Positions 15,708 through 23,769 of a stretch of 31,516 nucleotides of DNA are shown one piece after another. Position numbers and translations under genes: made by a program. The DNA lies in the NCBI GenBank assembly GCA_002723015.1, contig PBNG01000005.1, positions 1 to 31,516 on the forward strand, read 5' to 3'. The notes below the pieces were generated by a model, which was not told the DNA's origin, did not search any database, and saw only the letters and a list, made by a program, of their open reading frames with translations. Position 1 is the first letter of the stretch, and each line of letters opens with the position of its first letter. The DNA comes from Roseibacillus sp. GTDB lineage: Bacteria; Verrucomicrobiota; Verrucomicrobiae; Verrucomicrobiales; Akkermansiaceae.

Positions 15708-16928
15708 TTATTCCGGTGGTAGCACTAGCCCGTCTGGATTGCGCACGCCATACAGCGGAACCAGTTCTCTGTAGTCCACGCCAATTCTTCCATCCCAATC
15801 CCACATCACTACGCCATCTTTCAGCGTCAACTCGCATGCGATGCGCTGCCTGCCACGGAGGAGACCACTGGCGACGTCGGTGTAGCCGAAGTCGCCTTCT
15901 AAAATCTTTAGGCCGGCAATGTCGGCGATGGCACCTATGGAAAGGTGGCCCAATTCTTCGTGGCCAATTTCGCGGGCGGGATTGATGGTAGACTGGCGGA
16001 TGACTTCGACCAGGGGTACGCCGAGGATTAGAAACTTGGACATGACGGTCACCATGTCCATCATGTCTTCGTTCATGTTCTTGGTGTGGAGATCAGTGCT
16101 GATCGAGTCGGGATAGAAGCCCTGCTCGATGGCCGGTACGGCGTTGCGCCAGTAGAAGGAGCCGCCGCCGTGGCCGACGTCGAAGACGATGCCGCGCTCG
16201 CGGGCTTTATATAGATAGTCGTAAACCTTGCCGTCGGCGTCGAGCCAGGGGACATCGCCTAAGAACATGTGAGTGCTAATATCGCCGGGAGCCATGCGCT
16301 GAGTGACTAGCTCATAGTATGGGCGCTCTTTGAGGAAGAGACCGAAATCGACCATGGTTGGCATGTTGGCGGTCTGGCCAGCGGCTAAGGCGCGGTCGAC
16401 CGAGACCCATTCCGGGCCGTGGTAGTGGGCGGTTTTGGCGCCGACGACAAAATCTGAGTGCTCCTTCATGGTGGCGGCGGTCTGCTCTACGTCCATGTCG
16501 ACCTCGTTCTGCTCGAGGTCGAGTGAGATCATGCCCATGCCGCAGATATTGACGAAGGCGAACATGCGGGTGTGGAAGCGAGTCAAAACGCGTTCGCGGA
16601 AGTCGGCGAAGTTGCGCCAGCCGGCACTGCCGGTATCGACCATGGCAGTGACACCGCTGCGGAAGGAGAAACCGTCGGGTAAAATGCTATTGTCGCCGGC
16701 CCAGGCGTTTTTCCAGCCTGGGGTAGCATACATATGGGTGTGGATGTCGATGAGGCCGGGGGTGAGGTAGAGACCGGACACGTCGAGGATCTGTCGCGCC
16801 TGCTCGGTGGGGATGTCGCCATCTATGGCGGCGACCTTGCCGTCTGTGATGGCGAGGTCCATGGGGGCGTCTAAGTTGTTTTTGGGGTCGATAAGGTGGC
16901 CGCCCTTGAGTAGCGTATCGAAGCGCAT
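15708..16928 (-). CDS. Amidohydrolase/deacetylase family metallohydrolase
   Basis: A 406-residue enzyme of the amidohydrolase superfamily in the dihydroorotase/N-acyl-amino-acid deacetylase-like branch. The small beta domain opens MRFDTLLKGGHLIDPKNNLD, followed by the metal motif H63-T-H65 in GLIDIHTHMYATPG. K165 in VVGAKTAHYHG is a plausible carboxylated bridging lysine. Later elements are VFDVGHGGGSFYW (metal His), SISTDLHT (catalytic Asp) and the returning beta domain IGAIADIAGLKILEGDFGYT with GRQRIACELTLKDG. Length and order match intact members. These enzymes hydrolyse amide or cyclic amide bonds of amino acid or sugar derivatives; the substrate cannot be read. Single gene, ended by the strong terminator. 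Confidence 0.88.
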   Translation of the reverse strand: MRFDTLLKGGHLIDPKNNLDAPMDLAITDGKVAAIDGDIPTEQARQILDVSGLYLTPGLIDIHTHMYATPGWKNAWAGDNSILPDGFSFRSGVTAMVDTGSAGWRNFADFRERVLTRFHTRMFAFVNICGMGMISLDLEQNEVDMDVEQTAATMKEHSDFVVGAKTAHYHGPEWVSVDRALAAGQTANMPTMVDFGLFLKERPYYELVTQRMAPGDISTHMFLGDVPWLDADGKVYDYLYKARERGIVFDVGHGGGSFYWRNAVPAIEQGFYPDSISTDLHTKNMNEDMMDMVTVMSKFLILGVPLVEVIRQSTINPAREIGHEELGHLSIGAIADIAGLKILEGDFGYTDVASGLLRGRQRIACELTLKDGVVMWDWDGRIGVDYRELVPLYGVRNPDGLVLPPE

Positions 16929-17481
16929 GTCGGTCTCCGCGTTTAATGTCCGTTAGCTCGTAACAGTCAAAGCGGTGTGATGCAGGCTGTCAAGGTAGCG
17001 GTTGTGGTGGCAGTGGCACGAGCTGAAGCAGACAATACAAAGCTGACTAACGTGGTAGAACGGGCTTTGCGTATGATTAATCTCTCCCGCTCTACCAACA
17101 CCGCTTAAATGTCGTGTCCTAGACTACTGCCTGTCGACCGCCGAAGCTCAGCCCGAGGCTGATGTCTTATGCGGTTGCCAGCGGCAGGTCTGAGCATCGT
17201 ATTTTAGGATTGGGAACCCCACGATACCCAGCGCCTTGAGTTGTTGTATCACAACCCTATGTAATCCTCCTTTAAGCGATACCAGCCCACTCAGTCCAGT
17301 TCTCCGCCAACGATACCAACGCTCGATTAAACCAATTTAAAAAGACGTTAACCTCAAGTATTTGCATTCCGATGGCAACGGCATATTTTGTCAGCCATCG
17401 ACAAAAGTCAACGCGGCGTTGGGTAAACCACCAACTTCGTGATACACTTTCTGGCCATTGCCGAGCGCCTTGGCGTCGAAC
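16929..17481. other. Gene-free stretch with an imperfect hairpin
   Basis: About 550 bases between the divergent amidohydrolase and the IlvD/Edd remnant. It contains an 11-base stem with one mismatch: 17054-17064 against 17086-17096, a 21-base loop between them. The right arm read on the minus strand resembles a tRNA D-arm (GTTGGTAGAGC), but no tRNA can be folded. The 5' part of the dehydratase remnant may be buried in the right end, too eroded to read. Confidence 0.35.
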
Positions 17482-17847
17482 AAAAAATTGCTTGATTAGG
17501 GCGCGCGCGATATGATCTGCGTTTCCGACAGGCGGGCGTCGGGTACGGCGTACGGCACGGTCGTTCTGCACGTGGCACTGGAGTCGGCGGTGGGCGGCCC
17601 GCTGGCGCTGTTAAAAGAGGGTGATTGGATCATGCTCGATGTGGAGGCGCGCTCGCTGAATATGGAGGTATCGGCCGACGCGCTAGCGCAGCGGCGGCCG
17701 ACGTGGAAGCCGTCGGTGCCGGTGGTGACGCGGAGCTACGCCGGGGTCTACGTTCAGCGTGTACTGCAGGCCGATTGCGGTGTCGATCTCGACATCCTGG
17801 TCGGCTGTTCTAAACCGGATGTTTACCGTGAGCCTCGCCAGGTCTAG
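17482..17847 (+). pseudogene. IlvD/Edd family dehydratase, C-terminal remnant
   Basis: The last ~120 residues of a dihydroxyacid/sugar-acid dehydratase, a large (about 570-residue) Fe-S enzyme that dehydrates aldonates or branched-chain dihydroxyacids. The frame reads KKLLD*GARDM at 17482-17514 (family KKLL-x-QG-x-RDM, so the TAG at 17497-17499 sits at a Gln), then ICVSDRRASGTAYGTVVLHV, ESAVGGPLALLKEGDWIMLD and a tail RRPTWKPSVPVVTRSYAG. The SGTAYGTVVLH and AVGGPLAL segments are diagnostic. Everything upstream, including the Fe-S cysteines, is missing. The style (VPVVTRSYAGVYVQRVLQAD) suits the sugar-acid branch better than IlvD proper. Its TAG stop directly abuts the next gene's ATG at 17848. 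Confidence 0.85.
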
Positions 17848-19575
17848 ATGGACTCGCTAACGGTACTGTTGGCAGCCTGGGGACTACTGTGTCCTTGGAA
17901 GCTGGTCGCTTTGCGGCTCTTACCGCAGCGCGGTTTTTACGACCGGGTGTTAGCTGGACTAGTCGGCGGATTGGCCACGACAGTGGCGCTGGGTTACGCG
18001 TTGGCGATGATGGGCTGGTTAGGCTATTTCCGGGTCGTCTATGGGGCGGCCTGGATTGCGGCTGTGTGGATGCTAGTCGGCGCCGCGCCGAAGGTGCGAT
18101 GGCCGGATGGCATCGGGTGGATGGCCTCTGCCCTCGGCGCTGCAGTATTCGCCCAGGCAGTACCTGTTTTTTCGACCGAGTATCCGATGGGCTGGGATCC
18201 GACGTTCCACCTAATTCTGGCGCGCAAGATCCTGGAGAGCGGTGCGCTATGCGCAGATTGGGGTCCTTTTGAGCCGATTCCAGTCAACTATACACAGGGC
18301 CTGCACGTGTTGGTTGCCATAGTCGCCGACTTCGCTGGCGCACCGGTCCATATCGCCTTCCAAATGCTGCATCTGGTTTTTCAGCCGCTAGCCTGTGTGT
18401 TGGTACTGCGCCTGGCGGTGCTGATCTACGGCGATTTTCGCGTCGGTGCCCTCGCCCTGCTCGCCTATGAGTTCCTGTGTTCACACGGTAGTTTTTCCAG
18501 CTACTACCAGTGGGGCGGGCTGCCCACCGAACTGGGATCAGTGTTCTTTCTGGGCATTGTCTGGACCGCGCTGGGCGGCCGGGACCGCCGCGGCACAGTT
18601 CTGGCGGTGCTGTATTATGGCGGTCTGGTGATGACCCACCATTTGAGTGGGTTGATCGCTACCTGGGTCTTGGCCTTTTACTGGGTGGTTTCTCGCCTCG
18701 GTGGCGAAGACGGGGCGTTGCGGGGGTGGCTAGTGCGGCTGTGGCCACTGACGCTGGCGATCTACTCCTTCTACATCGCACCCTATGTGCTCGAACGCAT
18801 GGGCAATTTGGGCCATACGGACGTCCTGCGCTTTTACGACGATGATTTTAAGACGGGCTGGCAGGTTGCTCTTGACATGGGTCCGGCGGCGCTGAGTCTG
18901 GGTTTGCTGGGGATCTGGTGGGCGAACCGGCGACCGACGCGCGTGGTGGAGAGCTTCTTGCTGAGCTGGTTTTGCGCACTAATACTGGGTTTCGGCTTGC
19001 TCGGCTATGCCTACCGGCTAGCGGCTTATGTGATCTATGGCGAGCAGTTCACCGCCTTTACGCCCTCGCGTTTTATGACGGTGGCGGCCTACCCGCTGGC
19101 TGTTTACGCCGGCTATGCGCTATGGCGGTTGGCGGAGGTACTGGCCGCCCGCTTTTCGCTGCGGATGGATGTCATACTGCTGGCGACCTGCGCCTGCATC
19201 GTGCTGGGGTCGGTGCCGGGGGTAGTACGGCTGGCCGGGTTGCGGTCGGTGACCGAGGAGGGGGCAGCGCTGGGGCGGCGCATCGAGGCGCAGGTGCCCG
19301 AGAGCGGGTTTGTCCTCTACACCGCAGAAGCTCTGAACCGGATGCAGCCCTATCCATGGATTAGCTATTTGACCTGGCGGCGCTCAGTCTATACGCCGAT
19401 CCCGGCGTCCGAAAATAGACAATTACTGCGGCAGATCCGCGAGGAAATGTGGGAACTGAAGCTTTCGCGCATCCCGCAGTGGGTGGCCAGCGCGGAACTA
19501 CCCATTTTCTTTGCGGAAGTCGATGAAGAGACGGGAGAGGTGCAACTCAAGCGACAGACCGAGAACGCGAAATGA
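17848..19575 (+). CDS. Polytopic membrane protein, GT-C glycosyltransferase-like
   Basis: A 575-residue protein with about twelve predicted membrane helices spread from residue 1 to about 460, then a soluble tail of about 110 residues. The first large loop has FSTEYPMGWDPTFHLILARK (about 109-128); an acidic residue and His in this first periplasmic loop (WDPTFH) are where GT-C fold enzymes, which use lipid-linked sugars, carry their catalytic residues. Further loops include SFSSYYQWGGLPTELGS and VMTHHLSGLIATW. The overall pattern resembles bacterial DUF6541/PMT-like membrane proteins. The ATG at 17848 directly follows the stop of the dehydratase remnant, with no clear ribosome site of its own. 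I infer a role in cell-surface glycan or glycolipid assembly; no other cell-surface glycan gene is nearby to confirm it. Confidence 0.75.
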   Translation: MDSLTVLLAAWGLLCPWKLVALRLLPQRGFYDRVLAGLVGGLATTVALGYALAMMGWLGYFRVVYGAAWIAAVWMLVGAAPKVRWPDGIGWMASALGAAVFAQAVPVFSTEYPMGWDPTFHLILARKILESGALCADWGPFEPIPVNYTQGLHVLVAIVADFAGAPVHIAFQMLHLVFQPLACVLVLRLAVLIYGDFRVGALALLAYEFLCSHGSFSSYYQWGGLPTELGSVFFLGIVWTALGGRDRRGTVLAVLYYGGLVMTHHLSGLIATWVLAFYWVVSRLGGEDGALRGWLVRLWPLTLAIYSFYIAPYVLERMGNLGHTDVLRFYDDDFKTGWQVALDMGPAALSLGLLGIWWANRRPTRVVESFLLSWFCALILGFGLLGYAYRLAAYVIYGEQFTAFTPSRFMTVAAYPLAVYAGYALWRLAEVLAARFSLRMDVILLATCACIVLGSVPGVVRLAGLRSVTEEGAALGRRIEAQVPESGFVLYTAEALNRMQPYPWISYLTWRRSVYTPIPASENRQLLRQIREEMWELKLSRIPQWVASAELPIFFAEVDEETGEVQLKRQTENAK

Positions 19576-19655
19576 GATTGCGGTGCATCTGTTATGCGTT
19601 ATTGCTGTTCAGCGCATTTCTAATATGGGTCGTACCCTTGTTGCTGGGGGGGTAG
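19572..19655 (+). CDS. Possible 27-residue membrane peptide coupled by ATGA
   Basis: The ATG at 19572 overlaps the stop of the membrane protein (ATGA) and encodes MRLRCICYALLLFSAFLIWV followed by VPLLLGG and TAG. It is one hydrophobic helix with a basic N-terminus, like a signal anchor. Either it is a real small protein translated by coupling, or the first 27 codons of a membrane-anchored gene that was cut off here, given the many truncations in the window. Confidence 0.4.
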   Translation: MRLRCICYALLLFSAFLIWVVPLLLGG

Positions 19656-19684
19656 ACGGCGCAATCCGACGGAGTTATTCGCCG

Positions 19685-20512
19685 TTATTCGTCGTTGGCG
19701 TGGTATTCGCCGCGGGCGTTCCAGCCGGGATACTGCTCTTCGAGGGCGGCCAGAGTTTGGCGAGTATAGTAGCGATTTTCTGGTGGGGGGAAGCGGAAGA
19801 GTTGGCGGTCGGCGGCATTGAGGTCGGCGATAAATTCGCGAAAGTGCGGGTCGTGACCAATGTGGGTGTAGTGGCCGACGCCCTCCCAGTAGTGGTCGGC
19901 GCGGCCATACGCGAATTTCCAGATATAGCGCTGGCCGTCGGCGCAGCGGTAGTCGCTGGCGGCGTGCCAGGAGTAGTTGTGGAAAATGGCGACCGAACCG
20001 CCGGGAGCGACCATGGCCTCGGCGCGGCTGGCATCGTGGTGCCGACCGTCGGCGTCGGGGATGAATAGGGTCGGCGCCTGATCGTCGGCCACGTCTTCGA
20101 GACAGAACCAGAAGTTGAGCTGGCTGTGGCGGCGGTCAGATGTGGTGGGCGGCAAGAGCGAGTTATTGCTGTTGTCAACGTGGAAGGGCTTGCCGTCGCG
20201 GCCTGCCTCGCGCCCAGGGTAGGTGACCAACCCCAGGCCGGGCCGGTAGTGGATATCGTCGCTGTCGAGCCAGCGGCGGGCGAAGCGAATGGCCTCACGG
20301 TCGATGATAGCGCGATTGAGGCACTGCTCGGGATAGGGAAAGTAGTAGCTGTCCTGGAGCGGGGGTGGCGAGAGGTCTTTGACTTCATCCCAGGGCTTGA
20401 GCAATTTGCGCAGGGCGGCGGCCATTTCGGCGCGCTGGGGCTCGGGCAGATAGTTGTGGATGATGACGTAGCCTCGGGTGAGGAGGGTTTCGAATACCGC
20501 GTCGTCGAGCAT
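19685..20512 (-). CDS. Phytanoyl-CoA dioxygenase (PhyH) family oxygenase
   Basis: A 275-residue Fe(II)/2-oxoglutarate oxygenase. The ATG at 20510-20512 (MLDDAVFETLLTRGYVIIHN) is chosen because AGGGAG lies just upstream and the family N-terminus starts there; an upstream in-frame start would add 12 unlike residues. Iron ligands: H111 and D113 in GKPFHVDNSNNS, and H183 in HNYSWHAASDYR, with R195 as a likely 2-oxoglutarate anchor. The HxD loop context, FHVDNSNNSLLPPTT, and the wide loop SQLNFWFCLEDVADDQAPTL distinguish it from the other five copies, so it is probably a different subfamily. It follows the cupin-dehydrogenase gene in the same direction, 200 bases apart. Confidence 0.9.
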   Translation of the reverse strand: MLDDAVFETLLTRGYVIIHNYLPEPQRAEMAAALRKLLKPWDEVKDLSPPPLQDSYYFPYPEQCLNRAIIDREAIRFARRWLDSDDIHYRPGLGLVTYPGREAGRDGKPFHVDNSNNSLLPPTTSDRRHSQLNFWFCLEDVADDQAPTLFIPDADGRHHDASRAEAMVAPGGSVAIFHNYSWHAASDYRCADGQRYIWKFAYGRADHYWEGVGHYTHIGHDPHFREFIADLNAADRQLFRFPPPENRYYTRQTLAALEEQYPGWNARGEYHANDE

Positions 20513-20513
20513 C

Positions 20514-20624
20514 TCAGTCTCCCTGGCGCCACTCGCTGGCTTCAACACGGAGGGCGAGCTGACTTTGCGCGGTCGGTAGCGCGGAGAACGGTGTCACGAG
20601 GAAGATGAATGTGCTGAGGTCCAT
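20514..20624 (-). CDS. Possible 36-residue leader protein before the PhyH gene
   Basis: ATG at 20622-20624 with GGAAG seven bases upstream opens MDLSTFIFLVTPFSALPTAQ then SQLALRVEASEWRQGD; the TGA at 20514-20516 lies just before the PhyH ATG and overlaps its ribosome site region. Such an arrangement would couple translation. No homology is recognised; it could be chance. Confidence 0.25.
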   Translation of the reverse strand: MDLSTFIFLVTPFSALPTAQSQLALRVEASEWRQGD

Positions 20625-20710
20625 GTCGAATCTTCCGTTATATTATGCTGGTGTCACGTAATGGTCTGGGGCGCAAGCGTTGCAGGTCTTCGTCTTCATC
20701 GCGAAAGTTC

Positions 20711-22042
20711 TCATTGCCAGTCGAATACCACGCCGAAGAGGCTAGTTGGGTCGTCGCGCAGTCGGTCGTAGATGCCCTTCATCTCGGAGTAAGGTACTTG
20801 GTCTTGGATGAGGGGAGCCGTCTGGAACATGCCCTCGGTCGCCAGGCGGCACACCTCGCGTAGGTCATCGGCGGTGAAGTGGCTGGCGTGGAGGATCGAC
20901 AGCTCGGATCCCTGGCCGCTGTTGAAGCGGTAGTCAACTCGGTCGCGACCGGCGATTAACACCGCGCGTCCGCGGTGTTTGATGATGCCATTGTCAGGAT
21001 GCGAGCCGACAAGGTGGTCGAGTATGGGGGCGCCCGAATCCTCAATAGCACAGTCGAAGGGGCCGCGGGCGACGATATTGGCCCAGTCCTCGTTGGGTAT
21101 AAGGGTAGAATGCGCCCCCAATTCGGCGGCGATATCGAGCCGGCGCTGATCGAGGTCGCAGACGGTGACTACCGCGCCCGACAGCTGCGCGAACTGCGCC
21201 GTACACTGCCCGACCGGCCCGGCGCCGACCACCAGCACCCGCTCGCCGATCTGCACCTGCGCCCGGCGCACGTCGTGCAGAGCGACGCTACTGACGCCGA
21301 AGAGCGCGGCATGACGCGGGTCGATCTCCGGCGCGAGTTTGACGGTCAGCGCATTGGGGGCGGCGGGGGCGGCGAAATACTGGCGGTGCTTGAGGTGCTC
21401 GCCGCAAAAAACCACATCACCGACTGCATAGCCGACGACACCGTCGCCGACTTTGAGCACCTCGCCGACATTCTGGTAGCCGCAGGTACTGGGGAAGCCA
21501 CTGCTGTAGTTGCCGTCCATCATCACATTGCGCTCGGTTCCATTGGTCAGCCCGGAAAAGAGAGTGCGGCAGAGCAGGGTGCCGGTGGTGCAGGCGGGCG
21601 TGTCGTCTTCGAATAGGGCCGCCTCGCCTAAAGCCTCGAAGTGGAAGGCTGGCATTTTGGTAGGTATATCCAGCGGCTTCGAATAGCGATTGGTCGGGGT
21701 CTTGACCAATTCGAAGGAAGGAATGTAGCCTTCCTGCTCTACATAGTAATGGCCCTTTTCGTGGCAGCCCGGCGGCATGGTGCCGTCGTGGACGGCGATC
21801 GTGAAATCGCTGCTGTTTTTACTGGTGTCGGCCAAACCCTCCGAGCCGTGCTCGTAGCCGGCGGGAATCATCCACACGTCGCCCTCTTCCAATGCGAATT
21901 CCTCGCGGTGGCCCTCGCGATCAATCCAGTAGCCGGTGCCCTGACCCTTAAGAATCAGCCAGGTTTCGTCGTGGTCATGGAAGTGTTTTTCGCATTCGGG
22001 GAGTTTGAAGCCGCTCTTAAGCAGGCCTTTGTGCAGAGTCAT
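20711..22042 (-). CDS. Cupin fused to zinc-type (medium-chain) alcohol dehydrogenase
   Basis: A 443-residue two-domain protein. Residues about 10-70 form a cupin: H20-x-H22-x3-E26-x6-G33 in KHFHDHDETWLILKG and PAGYEHG with H65, a complete metal-binding set. Residues about 125-443 form a medium-chain dehydrogenase: TCGYQNVGEVLKVGDGVVGY, then the Rossmann fold VLVVGAGPVGQCTAQFAQ (GAGPVG at 273-278) and VTVCDLDQRRLDIAAELGAH. The structural-zinc cysteine cluster is absent and the usual catalytic GHE is replaced by GYQNVGE, as in BchC-like and some NAD-dependent sugar-related dehydrogenases. There is no frameshift between the domains. The cupin may be regulatory or an isomerase/epimerase acting on the dehydrogenase product. 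It is divergent from the PhyH gene at 22224 and shares a 181-base control region with it. Confidence 0.87.
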   Translation of the reverse strand: MTLHKGLLKSGFKLPECEKHFHDHDETWLILKGQGTGYWIDREGHREEFALEEGDVWMIPAGYEHGSEGLADTSKNSSDFTIAVHDGTMPPGCHEKGHYYVEQEGYIPSFELVKTPTNRYSKPLDIPTKMPAFHFEALGEAALFEDDTPACTTGTLLCRTLFSGLTNGTERNVMMDGNYSSGFPSTCGYQNVGEVLKVGDGVVGYAVGDVVFCGEHLKHRQYFAAPAAPNALTVKLAPEIDPRHAALFGVSSVALHDVRRAQVQIGERVLVVGAGPVGQCTAQFAQLSGAVVTVCDLDQRRLDIAAELGAHSTLIPNEDWANIVARGPFDCAIEDSGAPILDHLVGSHPDNGIIKHRGRAVLIAGRDRVDYRFNSGQGSELSILHASHFTADDLREVCRLATEGMFQTAPLIQDQVPYSEMKGIYDRLRDDPTSLFGVVFDWQ

Positions 22043-22223
22043 AACTCGATCACTTTCGCGTAAGGGGCGTCGTGCCGTTGCCGGCCAGTTTGGCAGAGTT
22101 GAAATAGATGAGAGCCAGTAGCCCCGTGAGCTTTCGTATGGCAGGTGCTCCCAGGCGAGATGGTTGCGGTGCAGATGCTCTTAAGTTATGATTCGCTGTA
22201 AAGCTAAGTCAAGGAACATCGCC

Positions 22224-23063
22224 ATGGACGAAACACTCGATTTTTTCACAGAAAACGGTTACGCGGTGGTATCCGAAGCGCTGACAGCCGCAGAGGTGGC
22301 GGCGATCAACGACGGTATCGCCGCCGATTGCGCGGCACATCCCGAATACTGGGAGCCCGGACCGCGCCCTGGCCATATCGCCGTCGGCTGCGACGCGCCC
22401 GAACCGTTGCTGCGCACCGAGGCGCTGGACGGGCTAGTATGCCAACCGCCGGTGATGCAGATAGTGCGGCGCATCCTCGGTGTGGGAGCACAAATGTCTG
22501 GCTTGTCGTTTATGCGTCGCGAGCCGTGCACAGCTGACCCGCCCGCCGACATCGACGGCGGTGATCCGCTATGCCTGACGCGAATGTGGCACCGCGAGGA
22601 CCGGGGTACGGTCGAGGGCGCCGACTGCAACGGGTATTTCGTGCCGGCGCTGCAGGTGATTTACTATCTGGACGATGTCGATGCCGAATCGCACTGCTTC
22701 AGCATTATCCCCGAGAGCGCCGCGACTAAGCGGGCTTTGCCCATAACGGCACAGGTCCCGCTGCGCATCGACGACGCCGAAACGGCCTATGTAGACCCGG
22801 AGAAACCGCGCTGGCTAGACGCCTTCGGGCGCGAGATGCCCAGGCGGATCGGGCGCGTCGATATCCATGCCGGGGCCGGAGCCGCGATCGTCTTCAACAA
22901 CGCCAACTACCACGCGGGCACGGTACGGCAGACCGAACGCCTGCGGCGCACCGTACACGTGCGTTACCGCCAGCCCGAGCCGGTGTTCTCCCGCCACGCG
23001 CTGAAAGAGCCGTGGCAATGCGTGGCGGACTTCAACGCAGCGTTGCCAGACCGACTAAAGTAA
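22224..23063 (+). CDS. PhyH family oxygenase with an H-x-E iron motif
   Basis: A 279-residue Fe(II)/2-oxoglutarate oxygenase. The ATG at 22224 (MDETLDFFTENGYAVVSEAL) follows AAGGAAC and matches family starts; an upstream ATG at 22188 is less likely. The metal motif reads MWHREDRGTVEG: H123-R-E125-D126, so the acidic ligand at the normal position is Glu, or the loop is shifted so Asp serves. The distal ligand is H230 in NNANYHAGTVRQTE, with R241 following. Together with the 4570 copy it shares ESHCFSIIPES, so the two are paralogues. Near its C-terminus the repeated RRTVHVRYRQPE mirrors RKTVQIYYGRQ there. Divergent from the cupin-dehydrogenase gene. Whether activity survives with HxE is open; HxE is known in a minority of this superfamily. 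Confidence 0.87.
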   Translation: MDETLDFFTENGYAVVSEALTAAEVAAINDGIAADCAAHPEYWEPGPRPGHIAVGCDAPEPLLRTEALDGLVCQPPVMQIVRRILGVGAQMSGLSFMRREPCTADPPADIDGGDPLCLTRMWHREDRGTVEGADCNGYFVPALQVIYYLDDVDAESHCFSIIPESAATKRALPITAQVPLRIDDAETAYVDPEKPRWLDAFGREMPRRIGRVDIHAGAGAAIVFNNANYHAGTVRQTERLRRTVHVRYRQPEPVFSRHALKEPWQCVADFNAALPDRLK

Positions 23064-23349
23064 CTAGAATCTCCACTCGCCAAGGCAATAGCATAGGCCA
23101 GCGGGGGCAACCGCGAAGAATACGCGACAGGCGGCGTTGCCGTGCAAGTCGGATTGTGGACGCACTACGCCAGAAAGCGCGATATCAGACGCTCATTTTT
23201 TGACCTCCACGCCCAGTTCGACATCCTGATCAATGCGCATCAATGCGCGGATAGTAGCGCTGCTGCAGCTGACCTCTACAGCCGACGATCTGCTCCTCCT
23301 GTGCAATAAGTCTAGCTGCGATTGCCGGTCACTGCGACAGGACGTTGTG
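23064..23349 (+). other. Eroded stretch after the PhyH gene
   Basis: No gene is recognised. A plus-strand frame contains protein-like sequence (EYATGGVAVQVGLWTHYARK then SFFDLHAQFDILINAHQ), but without start or stop signals. A 10-base tandem duplication (ATCAATGCGC twice, 23229-23248) lies within it. It is probably old coding sequence too decayed to name. Confidence 0.3.
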
Positions 23350-23670
23350 TCACTCGTCATGTTTTTTCTGCGGCGGAGACGAGGTCAGTGGAGCTGGGAC
23401 GAGCGCGCAATGGACGCCCAGGTGCTGGCGGATCTCCGGCGTCAGCGAGTCGACGATTTCGTATTGTAGCGCGGTATTGGGGTAGCAGTAGCCCATGTGA
23501 ATCACGCGCCGGATTGATGGGGAGCAATTGGCGCGCGCACGGAGGTCTTCAAGCGCGCCGCAAGGGTGGAGTTTCTTGTGTGGGCTTAGTATGAGGTGGG
23601 TGGCACCGTTTTCCGCCGTCATCTCGTCGATGGTCCAGACTACACTATTCTAAAGTTTGCCGCAGTTCTC
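23350..23670 (-). pseudogene. PhyH family oxygenase, C-terminal remnant
   Basis: The minus strand reads RYPVYENCGKL*NSVVWTID, then EMTAENGATHLILSPHKK. This is the PhyH turn of the type W-x-x-D-F-T-x-ENGAT-x-x-x-PGSH, here with PGSH changed to LSPH and one TAG. After a deletion the end of the fold follows: ANCSPSIRRVIHMGYCYPNT (family: the distal-His strand A-N-R-S-x-x-x-R) and ALQYEIVDSLTPEIRQHLGV. The iron-binding HxD half is gone. It lies downstream of the MR/MLE gene at 23770 in the same direction, so that unit once ended with a second PhyH. It resembles none of the intact copies closely. Confidence 0.68.
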
Positions 23671-23769
23671 GTAGACGGGATAGCGAAAGCACAGCTGTTA
23701 CGATTAAGCAGCCGTGCTCCTGGAAAAACTTTTATTGCGGTGCGGTGACGCGATTATCCACCCCCCCAA

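Noticed and set aside
17044..17104. tRNA-like stretch (GTTGGTAGAGC on the minus strand)
   Set aside because: Only the D-arm side looks right. There is no seven-base acceptor pairing, no T-arm consensus GTTCGA and no possible anticodon stem; the pairing of the arms is explained by a simple imperfect hairpin.
17272..17571. Minus-strand frame of 99 codons
   Set aside because: It is antisense to the IlvD/Edd remnant and shows no protein-like pattern.
422..17847. UAG read as glutamine
   Set aside because: Many intact genes here end at TAG, and the broken genes also have frameshifts, deletions and TGA stops. Decay explains all of it.
19675..20532. Long Ser/Thr/Pro-rich minus-strand frame overlapping the PhyH gene
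   Set aside because: It is the neighbouring frame of a gene with GC-biased third positions; the other frame has all PhyH motifs.
23229..23248. Tandem ATCAATGCGC duplication as a repeat array or CRISPR
   Set aside because: Two copies only, no spacers, and lies in eroded sequence.
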